From contig NBAY01000007.1 in NCBI GenBank assembly GCA_002794775.1, forward strand, positions 124,001 through 188,000: a stretch of DNA of 64,000 nt. Direction: 5' to 3'. The position numbers were made by a program, and so were the translations under genes. Shown one piece after another: positions 42,922 to 55,635 of this stretch (position 1 is its first letter; each line of letters starts with the position of its first letter). The stretch comes from Porodaedalea pini (Eukaryota > Basidiomycota > Agaricomycetes > Hymenochaetales > Hymenochaetaceae). The notes under the pieces were generated by a model that was given only the letters and a program-made list of their open reading frames with translations, was not told where the DNA came from and did not search any database.

Positions 42922-44206
42922 TAAACAATAGACTGGATACGGGATCACTCTCATAGGCCATGCTCTTGGAGCACAAGAAGGTTCGTGGATAATCAACACA
43001 TACACGCCCTGCAAAGACTAACAGGGAACCCAGTTCTTATTTGACCGAGGTCTTTGAGGCCCCTGTGCTTAAAAGGCTTCAGACGGACTTCCGAAGTCAC
43101 AGTTCTCTTGGCTGATGGTCTTCCTGTTCCTCATCTTCCTGCTTGGCGCACGTTCTCTCCGAGTTGCGAGGACCCAGGTAACAGTTTATCCCAGAATTCT
43201 AACCGGCATCTGATGCTGTAGGGTCGGGCTCTTACGACGCTTTCCCAGACAGCGGGACGACGGGAACGAGGGCCGGAAAACAACATCTGCGGACTTGCAA
43301 AGTTTGTGAAAAGACATTTCTTCTTCCTTCGTCGAAGCGTGAGCCTGTTTACTCGTCAGTATTCTCGCTATCTCACGATGCTCCGAAAGGTCATCTCCCT
43401 GGAAGGCATTTCCCGCATGTTTTACCGAGCGGAAACGAACGATGCGGAAGCAAAGGGACTGAACTGACACTGCCCCCTTTGATACCCCTTCTACCGGACA
43501 CCTGCAGAGTGTGAGAGCCAAGCGGGGAAGTCATTGATTGATTCTCGCTCTTGATAAGGTGTTTATATTTTTTCTTAAGATTTTGTCTGGTGGCTTTCTA
43601 CTCTTCGCAGAATGCGAGTTGTGTATCCCGTGTTTGGAGGTACGACTTTGTTTACCTTCATATTGTTAGAGCGATTATCAAATGACTCACTGTAGCTAAA
43701 ACGAAATCAGTGTTATTCGGGGGTTTAACCTCAAGAAACGGATATGGCTGACTTACTTCGGAGTACGTACACTCACCAACTGCCCAAGACAGCGGAGAAT
43801 TTGGGGTCTGGTCACGTCTTGATGTGCTTTACTCAGAACCTTACAACCAGCTCGATGTTCGAAGGTTTCAATGGAACAACTTTGACATCGCAGTCCTTCT
43901 CATCCATCCAGCTGGCTCGTATTCATTCCCATGATTATCTGGCCCCCCAGTAGACGTCTTATTTCCTCGGCTGCTGTCGCTCGTAGTGCCTGTAGCCGCG
44001 ATTGATGTCTTTTCTTTCGACCCTTGCTACGCTTAATCTTGGGTTTGAAGGCGTCGCCTGTGCTCCCTCTTCCATGGGCGACTTACGGTGCGTCTAACGA
44101 CCTAACAAACGTTGTCTCATACTGATGACCAGAACTCGCAGAAGGTCCGCGGGAGGGAAGATTAATCAACTATCTGAAGTGAAACGATGACCCTCTTTCC
44201 GCATGC

Positions 44207-44665
44207 ATGCCGAGGGTGCAAGACGTGATCTGTATGGATGGCGGATTCGGAGGAGGCGGCATAGGCCAAACGTACCATGATGCCGCTGCGATAAAGCGTG
44301 CGTTATCAATGCACTGGCCGGTGCCTTTACCCCCTCTGGAGGGCGATGGGACTCACGACTACCCATTCCTTCCTGAAGTTCTGGTGTTGCACCTTTTCAG
44401 GCGTGCTCTTGTTAAATTCGAGCCCCGGGAAGGCCCAAACCTAGTCTTCAAGCCAAGTTTATTTCAAATCATTATACCTCGTATCGTGAGCCATATGACT
44501 CTGTTCAGGCCTTTTTTAACGCTCCGGAACTCGCTGAGGCAGTGTGCACTTGTTGCGCAAGAGTCAATCGGGCCAGCTTCGCTCACGGGCTTGGATGGGG
44601 ACAATGCGACACCGATTTCCCCAGGAGAAGTAGTTCGCGGGTTCCACCATTCAGTGCGAGCATAA
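44207..44665 (+). CDS. Hypothetical ORF in gene-poor region, possibly a gene relic
   Basis: 152 codons (MPRVQDVICMDGGFGGGGIG..., PVPLPPLEGDGTHDYPFLPE). No domain recognised. Amino-acid composition is protein-like, but flanking frames are broken, so it may be one exon of a decayed gene or chance. Confidence 0.2.
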   Translation: MPRVQDVICMDGGFGGGGIGQTYHDAAAIKRALSMHWPVPLPPLEGDGTHDYPFLPEVLVLHLFRRALVKFEPREGPNLVFKPSLFQIIIPRIVSHMTLFRPFLTLRNSLRQCALVAQESIGPASLTGLDGDNATPISPGEVVRGFHHSVRA

Positions 44666-46948
44666 TTATCAGGCTCGATGATACCTTACTGATGTCCTAG
44701 AATCCCGTACCACGTATCGGCGGTAGGATGCCACCGTGTGAGCGGGAAAATGTCAACAGGGAAGACCAGCGGAAAGGTGCGAATACTAGTTAGCTCCTGA
44801 GCATTCAATGCAGTTTGGCAATTGTCTCTGGGGCTCTCCCTCATTAATTATCGCCAACCTTCCCCTCCGTCTCCCGCAACCCTCACGGAGAGTTTGGCTT
44901 ATTGCGATGCTAGTCCTTCATGTCTCAGCCTGCTGTCTGGTAATTTCATAACCTCTGGATTGCAATCGTCCTAACTAAAAAGCCGCGCACTCGACAAAGT
45001 GGGGGTTTTTCCCTCTTCCGTGGCGGCCGCACAGAACTAAGCGGTAAGTGAGCGTAGTTTTGATATGAACTGTTTTTGTGATTGATTCATCACCCATTAC
45101 AAGGTTATTCGGGTGCTGAATATCGCGTGGCACTTATCATTCCGATCATTAGGATAGAATTGTCCAACTTCTTGGCATTACGCGTCGCATCATTCGACAG
45201 CGAAGCGAAGGCGTTCTGTTTCCGCCACAAAACGACTGGTGTGAATGTCGTATATGACTTTTAATAGCGGCGGTGAGCAACTACAATGCAGTCCGTCGTC
45301 TACTGAGACACTGTACTGACGCATCGCTTACTTGTTTTTCTGCCGTCACACTGCATCAATCCGATGGGCAGCACTTTGTGCAGCAGACGTGTATCATACG
45401 ACAAAGTCAGGTGGGGTCAGAGATGGTACGTATGTATATATCCTCTTCGATTTTGCTTTCTCTTCGACTTCCATCCCCGCAGTATCCCCAGCCTTGGTGG
45501 CGCACGGCGCGGATCATAGAACGTCTGTCAAACATCTAAAGCCAATACATCATGAGTATGGCGTGCACCGTCCCACCCGTTGTTAGGACCCGCTGTGCGG
45601 GTCGTTCCGATCAAGAGGCGACGTGTGAGCCGAAATTATCTATCTGAGTATCTGATTATATTGCCAAGATAGCGAGGACTTCCCGTCTGCGCGCTAGAAG
45701 CAGTCCTGGACTTAGAAGGTAACGCTCAAAGCATTGAAGATGTGAAACGTAAGGGTTGTCGCACTAACTTGACTTAGTATGCCTTCTGTGCAGTGTGTGA
45801 CTTAATGTCTTTCAACCCAAGATTGTAGACGCTTGTTTTTCCTTCGATATGTTCACTTTCTTTAAGAATACGTAGAACTCGTCGACGTCTAGTCTCGCCC
45901 CGAACTGATGGAACGAGGCGCTCAAGCTGTGACACTATGGCAGATTGCTACAGTAAGTCTGCCCACTAGCTCGTACAGTCATGACTCTCACAGAGTTTCT
46001 CTAGTTTCGTGAAGGTACTTGCCGAGCGCCAGCACATTCAATAATCGCTTCTCAATACTTAGCGGTGGCGTCTCATCTGCTTATGCATCTTGCTGGCCGA
46101 ATTTTGCACACATCTCGTCCGCTGTTCTCTTGCTTTTGCGTCTGAGCTTCATTTTGTTTGCATGTTACTATTATCCACGGTCTGGAGTAGCTCAGTCACG
46201 CCCTAGCTCTTCGATCCGTCGAAGACACCATTTCATTACTTATGGACCATTGAGAAGGCGTGGTGAATGTAGTGTACGGTATGGTATTCCACATCGCTAT
46301 TCTATGCTTCCGAGTCCGCGTTATTGATTCGGCGTCCCGTGACAGAAATCTCGATGTCAAGTGCATTCCGTTGTCGTGTCGTATGCTGCCCTTTTTTCAA
46401 GCGCCGACGCCCAAGGAGAGTCCGTCTCAGCTGTCAATCGAGCTCTCCATGATCTTGGTTGCAATGGCTGATAACGCTTGTCCCCGACATGACCGTGTTG
46501 ACTTCCGGACTGAATTTCTGTGATTATCGGTTAGAACTGCAAGTCCATGGGTCTTTCAGCCCTTCCTCGCCCGCCTTCTTTCATTTCTGTTCTCCCTCGG
46601 CTCCCATTGGTCAGAGTCGGATAACAGCACGGCTCGACCTGAACGCAAGAACTTACTGCGCTATGTTACTTTCACGTAGACACATCATGTCCCAGCTCCG
46701 ACGAATGCCACCTCTTTTCTCCCTTATCCGCCTTCAACCTTAGACATTAATATAATCTGTCTTATGCTGTTCAGCGTTATTTGTTTGCAGTGGCCTGATA
46801 CGTGGGAAAGTTGATCAGCGTTTGCGGTGTCGCTCAATAGCTGCGTGTCTAAGTCTGGTCTGTCTTCATCGCTTGTTGCCTGTACCGTAGGCACGGCACG
46901 TACTATAAAGAAACAGCACAAACTCGACAGCTAAACGACTTTTTGACC

Positions 46949-49900
46949 ATGTCGTCTGGCGCAGACATCGCCAGCGACGCAAGGGTTAGTGGCTCATGCG
47001 CCATCACTTGCCGTGCACTCACACAGCCTTGACAGAGACTTACCAACAACCTCGCGAGGTTTGCATTCAGACCTGAGCAGAACCAACTCTCGGACGTTCA
47101 GCAATCGAGTACCTCATCTTTGTCGTCGCCAATGGCGGCAGGGATGTCGTTTAGCCCGCCAACACAGTCGCGCGACGCCACGAATAGTTCGCGCTTCTTC
47201 CCTACTACTCCTTCGAACGGAACAGTTCTTGTGCCCGATTCGAGTCCGCTGGCCCACGAGTCAAAGCATCAGCCATATCAGCCCTTTCAATACTCGCACG
47301 ATGGCCCGTCGATACCAGGGCTTAATCACCACAATTCTTGGTCTCAGAGCTTCAAAAGTCATGCCGATCCACTGTCTAGACCGAGCGGTTTTGTCGCGTC
47401 CACAGGCGTAAACAACGCGCCTATCACGCGTCTGACGCCTCCTTCTGCTAGGCGGCCGATTGACGTCGATGAGGGGATCGATGACGAACGTCCCCGCAAG
47501 CGTGCAAACCTCGACAACTCGAGTTCTGACCCGCTCGACATGTTTGTCCCTGCTGGGTCCCCGCCGTCGCCCGAAATAGTGCGCGCGGGTCAGAAGCGCA
47601 AGCTTATGACGAATAAGTCGCTGGTGCTTTCCTCGTCGATGTCTTCTGACGAATCTATACCGGATACGAAGGCTGTCATTGCCGACTCACCGAAGCCTCG
47701 GATTGTGCGCGGCGAACGCTCTGAGGACAACGAGCTCATCAAATTTCGTATGGTGAATCCAGGAGTTGCTTACGGAAAGATCGATGCCGCGTTTCATTTG
47801 GCCAACAAGGACATAAGGATAGCTACGAATCTTCTGAGGGATCCTGATTTTGATCCCTCAGCGTACAAACCTTCGTCATCAGCGAGCACTCCGACTTCGG
47901 TCAGGGTACTCGGGAAGGTCAAAGAGGTGGAGGAAGAGCGTGAGGCAAAGCGCGCTCAGCAAAAACAGATTGCATCGAAGTCAACTATCTATAAAAAACA
48001 ACAGATTGTCGACTCGCCATCTCCGTCGACGTCGTCCCTTCCAGCAACTCCCATAGTTGTAGATGTCGACTCTTCTCCCACCCGACCAAGACCTGCTCGC
48101 AGTAAGCCCCGTAGACACATTATCGAGTCTGCTTCAGAAGATGAGTCAGAAAGCGAGAGGGAAGATGTACAGGATAGCTTTGAGAAGCAGACTTTGGATA
48201 ACTTCAACGCTCTCGGATTAGACGCATTGCGGGAGCTTACAGGTATGTCGAACCCAGACTTCTTCTGAGCTTGTTCTTACTCTGCCCAGGTTGTACACAA
48301 GCACAGGCGGAAAAGATTACATCCCTTCGACCGTTTGAATCCGTAGAAGACCTGAGGAAACGCCTTGGTCAGGATAGAAAAAAAGCAGGCCCAGCAGGAA
48401 TCAGTCCGCGCATGTTCGACGACTGCGTTGAGATCTATGAGGGCTATGGCAATGTGGACCAGATCCTGCAAGATTGCGAACGCATTGGAATAGAGCTGAA
48501 GAAGGCTATTGATAGTTGGACTGACGAAGGTAAGGGCAAGGGCAAAGAGCGGGAAGGTTCTCCCAGTCTTCGAGACGACTTGTCGGACGATGGTGCGCTA
48601 AACCTTGTCTCTCTTTCTGGCGCACCATCGGCGAATGGTCTCATCACGAAGCCTCCGATGCTCCTCGCTCCTGGTGTAGTGCTCAAGGATTACCAACTTA
48701 CGGGAATCAACTGGTTACGACTGCTTCACTCGAAGAAGTATAGTTGTATCCTTGCGGATGAGATGGGTGCGTGTGATACCCCTTTCCCTTTCTTAAACAA
48801 CTTTGGCGATCCTTTTTTTCACAGGGCTCGGGAAGACTGTACAGGTCATCAGTTTCTTTGCTCAACTGAAAGAGCAAGGCTGCGCTGGACCTCATCTAGT
48901 TGTTGTTCCGTAAGTAAGGACTGCTGTGAAGAGCTTTTTGCGCCTAACATTTCATTCCAGATCTTCGACTCTTGAGAACTGGTGTCGCGAATTCGAGAGG
49001 TTCGCACCTTCAATCGCCATTGAGACGTATTATGGGAACAAGAATGATCGCCCATATATGCGCGAAAAACTGCTCCGTTCGCAACTCGGCAACGACACAA
49101 AGAAAGGGAAGAACTGGGAAGTTCTTATTACGACATATAACCTAGCCGTTGGTGATGCGGGAGACAGGAAATTCTTCCGTAAGGTCCCTTGGAATGTAAG
49201 ATCATCTCTGCTCCTTGTGAAAAATGACTTACGATTCCCTCATTCCGGTTTTCAGACCTGCGTGTTTGACGAAGGGCACGTTTTAAAAAATTTCCAGTCA
49301 CAGCGGTACATGGCCCTGACGCGTATCAACTCCGAATGGAAGCTGCTTCTGACTGGAACACCTTTGCAGAACAACCTTCAAGAGCTTGTGGTACGTTGCC
49401 ATTGCTTCTTCACAAGACGCTTTCGTATTTATATCGCTACATAGTCTGTCATGGGCTTTATTCTTCCTGAGAAGTTCGGGGATGAGGTGTCAACAAATCT
49501 TCGGGCGATCTTCAAGGTGAGGGGCGACACAAAGCAGCTCCTTGCAGAAGAACGGGTAAAGAGAGCGAAGACAATGATGACTCCCTTTGTTCTCCGTCGA
49601 CGGAAAGACCAGGTACAACTTCAAGTCCTTTATCCTTTGCAAGGAATCTCACGTAGATTGTCTATAGGTTCTGAAGGACCTTCCAAAGAAGACAGAGCGC
49701 ATTGAATGGTGCTCGCTATCAACCTTACAAGAGTCCATATATGACGACGCTCGACAACGTTCTCGAAAGGCCGTCATGGGTGAGGCAGAAAACGAGTGCA
49801 CAGTAGATGATCCGAATGGCCCAAGTGCAAAGGACAGCAATCAACAAGCGCAGAAGAAGGGCAGAGTTCACCTGCACGGGAAAGACAAGAAATATCTAGA

Positions 49901-50954
49901 GAACTCGTCCAATGTCCTCATGGATCTTCGCAAGGCGGCTTCACACCCTATGTTGTTCCGCACTCATTTTACGGACGCTAAGTTGACAACATTGACTCGC
50001 ATGTTGTTGAAGGAGCCCGATTTCAAGAAGCGAGGTGCCGTCTTCGAATATGTCAAGGAGGATATGGAGGTTATGACGGACTCGGAACTCCAGGCGTTCT
50101 GCAGGACTTACAAGGTTTGTTTTACTTTGGTGGCTCCCTTTTGTCTCGTGGCTGATAACAGCGCATTATACAGTCCACTCAGAAACTTTTGTTGGACGAA
50201 AGCTGCTACATCGAATCCGGTAAGGTTAAGACGATGCTGAGTCTCCTTAGCCGGTACAAGACCGAGGGCCGGAAATGCCTCATATTCTCGCAGGTACGTG
50301 GAAGCCAAGCTATTCACCATGTCATCTGAACGAACATTTGTCTGCTCGCAGTTTACACAAATACTTGATATCCTGCAAGTTGTGTTGAAGCAGAGGTCCA
50401 TTAAGCATCTCGTTCTAACGGGTTCTACTGCTGTCGATGTTCGACAGGGATTGGTTGACGAGTTTACCGAGGACGAGTCGATCCCTGTGTTTTTACTCTC
50501 GACAAAGGCAGGTGGAATGGGGATTAATCTAACGGCCGCATCCGTCGTAATACTCTTCGACCAAGACTTCAACCCGCACAACGACCGGCAGGCAGCAGAC
50601 CGCGCGTACCGCATCGGGCAGAAGCGTGACGTCGAAATTGTGAAGCTCATTTCTCGCGGGACGATCGAGGAAGACATGTTTCGACTCGGACAGACAAAGC
50701 TCGCCCTCGATGAAGCTGTTGCTGGTGATACGGAAGAGGGCGGTGGCGAAGCGAAGGCGGAGAAGATCATGCGGACGAGTTTGATGGACACATTGAGGAA
50801 GCAGTTCGAGGCAGAGGATAACGAAGGTTCGACGGAGGTGGCAACTGCCTCAGCACCGAATGGTGCGGACATTTCCAATACAGTGGGGCCGGAAATGAAG
50901 ACAATGGACGTGGACTCGGAAGTATCTGATCTGACAGACCTAGAAGACTCGTGA
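46949..50954 (+). CDS. FUN30: FUN30/SMARCAD1-type SNF2 chromatin remodeller
   Basis: ATP-driven nucleosome remodeller acting in silencing and DNA-end resection. Exon 1 (MSSGADIASDAR) joins to RLTNNLARFAFRPEQNQLSD. A long Ser/Pro-rich N-terminus carries a CUE-like ubiquitin-binding segment (IKFRMVNPGVAYGKIDAAFH, NKDIRIATNLL). The ATPase has LKDYQLTGINWLRLLHSKKY, Walker A DEMGLGKT (split by an intron at about 48766-48826), VVVPSSTLENWCREFERF, the Walker B variant DEGH typical of the Fun30 group (FDEGHVLKNF), and LLLTGTPLQNNLQELV. The C-terminal lobe has LRRRKDQV, CLIFSQFTQILDIL, STKAGGMGINLTAA and DRAYRIGQKRDVEIVKLIS. The end is acidic (DSEVSDLTDLEDS). About 9-10 introns of normal size. Family call firm; splice sites approximate. 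Confidence 0.94.
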
Positions 50955-51604
50955 GGATAATGGAGGGCATGTATAGATGTATGGGTTTTATTTTTATCTC
51001 CGATTAATTCTTTCCTTGTTGCTTTCGTATCCTCAAACTGTACTGTATACTCTGACTGTTTTGTGCAATCTCTGGATGCTGTGGGACCGCATTTGCTCTA
51101 GAACCTGTATGGGTTGAACATCCGAGCAACTCCCCTGACAATATTAATGTCTACAACACAATAGTACTAGTCAAAATAAAGAGGGTAATGCGATTACCGG
51201 AAGTCGACTGTTTTTTTGTCCTCCCGCCGTTTCTGCGCACTCTCCACCTTGATGTGTGTCGCGCTCTCAACTCTTCCGTTCTCTGACAGTAGTCGTACCC
51301 CCTTTTCTTCACCTCTCTCGTCCCTTTTTGCGCACCGAGGTGCGTTTCTCGCTGGCGTCTCTGGCTTTATCTAGCTCATGCAGTCCTCACCCTCTGGGTG
51401 TGTGTGCATCACTAAAATCCAGGATGCCGTAGTTACGGGGTCTTCGAGGGCATAGAGCTTTTGTTTCCTTTACAGTAGAGTTGAGCAGTCGACATTTCCA
51501 CATGATGTGGCTTCACATATTCGGGGTAAGATGTAGGCTGCAATCATCATAAATTCAGGCTTGTCTGCAAAGAATTATGGTGCGAAATGTACCTTCTCTT
51601 AGAG
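50955..51604. other. 3' regions of convergent FUN30 and BET5 genes
   Basis: Non-coding between two convergent genes; T-rich with no open frame of note except a shadow of BET5 at 51587-51811. Confidence 0.6.
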
Positions 51605-52368
51605 TTAGTTGAAAAAAGCCTGGCCTCTCATGAGGCGATCCACGCTCGCACGAAAGAATTCGTTGTCAATGCCTCGCTCACGGGAGTCCATCTGGACGAG
51701 CGGATTCCGGACGACGTATTCCAGAAACGGGCCCGCGTAAATCTGACGCAATGCAAAACGAACAGCTGGCGCATCTGCTTTCGGGTCGGTCAGGAGTACA
51801 AATTTGTATAGCGTCGGTGTCTCGTAGAGGTGCATCTTGTATGCTGACGTCCGGTATGCGGTGAAATTCTCGTCACTTTCGAGCAGGTCGAATCGATACT
51901 TGAAACAAAAATAATGCAACAGTACACACCGTTTTGAGAGCTTCTTCATCATATTCCGTAACGATAAAATAACACCATACACTAGCTTCGCCTCTTCGTC
52001 GAACGCAAGAGCGCTGCCTGTTGTCGGGGGCTGCGCCTGTGTTCCTGCGCTCGTAGGCTTGCTAGGCTCCATTTCTTCGTTCACCGCAACTACAATGCCA
52101 GAGCTTGACATCAAAGTGTTTCTTGGACTGCTGAACGTAGACATAGGCGGGGGTGCACCATCTGCAGTTGGTGCCTGATAAGAAACGGCGCGCGAGACGG
52201 CGGGGAGTAGGCCATCTTTGCTTGCGGGCTTTGGTCGCTTCGTGCGATACCAGTCGTGGTAGTAAACACAGATACAATGTCTAAGTCAGAGTTCAGCAAT
52301 TTTACGCATTAGACATCGATCGGGGGAATGAATTACCTGTCGTACACGTAGAGACTATATATCGTCAT
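51605..52368 (-). CDS. BET5: TRAPP complex subunit BET5 (TRAPPC1)
   Basis: A core longin-fold subunit of the TRAPP tethering complexes and Ypt1/Rab1 exchange factor at the Golgi. The start at 52368 gives MTIYSLYVYDR, split by an intron ending at about 52278, then HCICVYYHDWYRTKRPKP. A Ser/Pro-rich insert follows (about residues 45-95), then LAFDEEAKLVYGVILSLRNM, MKKLSKR. A second intron (about 51930-51873) leads to DENFTAYRTSAYKMHLYETP then TLYKFVLLTDP. The C-terminus is YVVRNPLVQMDSRERGIDNE then FFRASVDRLMRGQAFFN. The YVYDRHC/YYHDWYR and YRTSxYKxHxYETPTxxKFV blocks are diagnostic. The insert makes it longer than yeast Bet5; such inserts are seen in basidiomycetes. Confidence 0.93.
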
Positions 52369-52562
52369 ATTTTGAGATTAATGTACTTTGGACTCGAGGA
52401 GATCTAGTCCATGAACCACTTTAGCTAGCAGTCACGGGATTGACGCGGTTAAAAGTCGCGACGCGTCAGTCAAGCTTAATCTCAACGTTGACCGTCGACT
52501 GAAGTCCTCCGAATCAAGGTACTTGCTTATTTCCTCTACCATCCTCCAGCACAGCCGCTGCA

Positions 52563-53495
52563 ATGGACGCACATACGAGATTTGATCTACCCGATGATGT
52601 CCTTCGACTTATCGTTGACACATTCGCGATTCAATCTAGGAAGAACGATGTCCTTCGTTTATTTACTGTTTCACGAAGTGTGAAAGCTTGGACAGAACTT
52701 CACGTATATTCAAAGGTCGTTCTGAAATCGAGAGAGCAGGTGCTATCTTTCTCTGCCGCCTTGAATGGCGAACTAGCCTTCTGTCGTCCTTCCCGCCACG
52801 TCGAGTTACTGTGGTTACTCTGCACAGATACCTCCGCCACGCAATATCTCAGTGACGTCCCCAATCTGTGTCCAAACTTGGTGCACTTCGCTTTTGATGG
52901 AAGCAGGGCTCCTTTCATCGGCATCCATGTGAGCCGAAATGAACAGCCTCGATTTACTCGTCTGAGTATATGTTCCCCTTCACTACTTGATGACGAATTC
53001 TGCCCGCCCATTTCATGGGAGCACCTCACTCACCTCCAAATCTTTGGGTCTGGCAACGTCGATGACTCTACATTATACCTCGAGCTCCTCGGCTCTCACA
53101 TCGAAAAGCTCGGTTCTCTGGAGCATATATGCATCGAGCTCACGTATCCTTCGCCAGAGACGGAGCTCTTCAACTTTACCTTCTTCTCCGAGATGGTTAT
53201 GTTCGATCTTTACATGGAGGAGGATCGTATCCGCAATCTGTTAGTGTGTCTCCCACAGTTACGCAAGGTCGTTATAAAGGGCAGCTTTACGTATCCGAGG
53301 TTTCGGATCCTATGGGACGATTTAGTGGCGAAATTCAAGGATGAATCACGAGTTGTCTTCAAACTACAAGCTCTCCAAAACCAAGATTTTTACCAAAATG
53401 CGTTGCCGTGTCCGACGTTGTCTGAAGGGGCATGGCATGGACTGCTGTGTAATGCACTGGACGAGGCCAATCAACTATGGGTGTCGGATGATTAG
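52563..53495 (+). CDS. F-box-like protein
   Basis: A single-exon gene, 310 residues. The N-terminus FDLPDDVLRLIVDTFAIQS matches the F-box start (LPxDVLxxI) that binds Skp1 in SCF ubiquitin ligases. The rest has leucine-rich, irregular repeats (HVELLWLL, LVHFAFDG, LTHLQIFGSG) resembling the leucine-rich receptor part of fungal F-box proteins. These occur in large, fast-changing families in Agaricomycetes. The substrate is unknown. The start codon follows a C-rich leader and no upstream in-frame ATG was found. Confidence 0.7.
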   Translation: MDAHTRFDLPDDVLRLIVDTFAIQSRKNDVLRLFTVSRSVKAWTELHVYSKVVLKSREQVLSFSAALNGELAFCRPSRHVELLWLLCTDTSATQYLSDVPNLCPNLVHFAFDGSRAPFIGIHVSRNEQPRFTRLSICSPSLLDDEFCPPISWEHLTHLQIFGSGNVDDSTLYLELLGSHIEKLGSLEHICIELTYPSPETELFNFTFFSEMVMFDLYMEEDRIRNLLVCLPQLRKVVIKGSFTYPRFRILWDDLVAKFKDESRVVFKLQALQNQDFYQNALPCPTLSEGAWHGLLCNALDEANQLWVSDD

Positions 53496-54018
53496 GTTTG
53501 TGAACTCTCGTTTGAGGTGTCGCAAATAACTACTTAAAGAATCTATCAGTTCTCCCTGCCAACGTAGCTACTTTTCCACATAGGATTAGTTGGCATTTTT
53601 GCGGTCGCGAGGAGGGGTACCATTCAGCAGAACTGTAACTTTCGCTGCGTTTTTGACAACGATGCTACGTCGGATCCATGCGACTGCCCTACCGGAAAGG
53701 AAGAGTGTTATGTGCAGAAAGATATAGCGCAAGATGGCGTAGTTCTGCAATGCAGAGCGAAAGAGGTTGGCGCATCTTCTCAGCAGCACAATTTATGTTG
53801 AAATTGCACGATACTCCAATGAGATCGATTTGACATGTAGAAAATGCACACGACTATGGGACTACAAATAGGCATACAAACCGAAGATATCAGCGATCCA
53901 AAGAAAGGCAGAAAATATGCCTCTCTAGTGCAGCGTAAGAATGGACCGCAGCCGGAAACAGAAGGACACCTGCGATCATTGGTGCGGATTTGGAATGTTG
54001 CATCTCAACCCATCAAAA
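53496..54018. other. Intergenic, no gene seen
   Basis: Between the F-box-like gene and the convergent secreted-protein gene; only short chance frames on both strands. Confidence 0.55.
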
Positions 54019-54654
54019 CTAATTGCCAAGAGACGGGTTAGTGGGAAGCGCTTGCTCCACTGATTTTGGGAAAGAATGCGAGGAGGTTGTAGTCGTCCGT
54101 GATGTGTCGGACAGGGAAGTTGTAGTTGTCGACGCAGAGGTAACCGGAGTAGAGGAGGTTGTTGGTTTATAAGTAAAAGTGGGGATAGGGGCGGGAGGGT
54201 GCGTGGAAGGGAGCCTGAGAGCCCGAGGCTCGTCCATAAAGCGACGGATGGAACGCGAGACTGTCGTTTGAGATGCGCTTGTCGAGCTCGTTGAATCTGT
54301 CGCGCTCGTGTAAATCGTTGAAATCATCGTGGAGGCCGGCACTTTCGAGCCCTGGCGAAAGAGAGTAATAAGCGAAGGAAAAGGAATCTCTGCCGAAGAA
54401 GCTGTATACTTACACCGGTGCAGGGAAATCCAGTAGCGCCCTCTCCGCAAATGCGAGGTGGTGTCTGTATGTCTATGGATGAGCAAATATGATGAAGAAG
54501 CCGTTGCTCAAGGACTTACAGCGCAGATATTGCCATTCTTTGGGTTTGAGTGGCAGTTTCTCTCTTTTTCGGTTGTGTCGACCGGAGATGCGAACGCTGG
54601 GACGTTGCTACTTAGGAGAGCAAGGAAGATTGCGGTGATGACGAAGGAGCGCAT
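54019..54654 (-). CDS. Small secreted protein with Ser/Thr-rich tail
   Basis: Three exons. The start at 54654 gives a clean signal peptide (MRSFVITAIFLALLSSNVPAF then ASPVD). The mature N-terminus holds four cysteines in a short span: NCHSNPKNGNICA | TPPRICGEGATGFPCTG. A Ser/Thr-rich region follows (SATDSTSSTSASQTTVSRSI, then STPVTSASTTTTSLSDTSRT), likely heavily O-mannosylated, ending ALPTNPSLGN. No GPI signal was seen. Length about 165 residues. The profile fits a small secreted cell-surface or effector-type protein; no known family. The splice sites chosen (acceptors at ACATACAG and TTTCGCCAG) are the ones that keep the frame open. Confidence 0.65.
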
Positions 54655-55635
54655 TCTGCGTAAAGGAGTGTTTAGGATTATCGTGATATGTAGATTTGAG
54701 GTAGACTTGAGGGATAGGAAGAGAAGTAGCCAGAGAGATGGTTGGGAGACTCAAAACTATGCGGCTGGCCATTAGTTACTCGGCTTAAGTAGGAATATTT
54801 CTGAGACTGTCAGCCAATGGATCGCTTGTATACCCTTGTTTGTTTATTTGGATCGACGTGATCGGCGAGCAGTTATAACTTCAATATTAATTGGCATCAT
54901 AATGTGGTCTTGCATTTCCATTGCATGTACCTTTCTGATTTGCGATGTCCCGTTCTGTCGGCGAGTATGGAGAATTCCCTATTCCAAATTATGACTTGCA
55001 ACGCTCATACGTATGTACATCATCATTTAACTGGCTTTGCAACAGCATTGTCGTAGTTTGGCAGCTCGCATTCATGATCAGCAAAAGGGCGATATCCACC
55101 TGAATACGATCTATACTCCCAATTAATCACAGGCAAAACCCAGGGATGTGTCTCAAAAACCATGTTCTCCAAGTTACTTAACTATTAGAAGTCTAAGAGC
55201 AGAGGAGGGTGCGCATGGATAATAAACGCGCTCTGGTATGTAACAATACAGGCAGGTGGAACAAGAGATCGATCACGTCAGGATATGTCAAGTCGGAGAA
55301 CAGAATAGAGCAAGGGAAGCTAGGGCCGAATTATGTACACGTGCATGAGGGAGATAAACAGAGAGGCAGAGAATAGAAAGCAAGGGGGATTGATTCAGAG
55401 GGCTCCGTTAGAAAGAGAAAAGGGGGCGAATGAAATCTATGGGATGCGTGCATGCGAATGATTAATTACAATAAATTGCAACAGAACAATGAGAACGGGG
55501 GAGGATAGGGGAGAAAGAGAGAGAGAGGGGGGGGGGGGGGTTGTTGCAACAAGAAGAAAGACAAAATAAGGGAAGTGTAACCGTCCGATTCGACAACGAG
55601 CCAGATAACAGATTAGCAAAGAACCAGGCCATATG
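54655..55635. other. Intergenic, with GA/G tract at its right end
   Basis: Upstream of the secreted-protein gene and downstream of the arrestin gene. No gene recognised. A GAGAGA run and 14 G (55527-55540) lie 95 bp past the arrestin stop. Confidence 0.55.
55503..55540. repeat. GA microsatellite plus G14 run
   Basis: GAGAAAGAGAGAGAGA followed by 14 consecutive G; in the arrestin 3' UTR it would appear as a C/CT-rich tract. Confidence 0.9.

Larger units (their letters stand above)
42507..46948. other. Gene-poor region, 4.4 kb
   Basis: No convincing gene. It contains a 12-bp tandem repeat (42874-42921), one ORF of 152 codons (44207-44665) and several short frames interrupted by stops with intron-like GT...AG pieces (for example around 43111-43500, reading VFLFLIFLLGARSLRVARTQ then CKVCEKTF). 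This looks like decayed coding sequence, but no family could be recognised. Confidence 0.5.
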
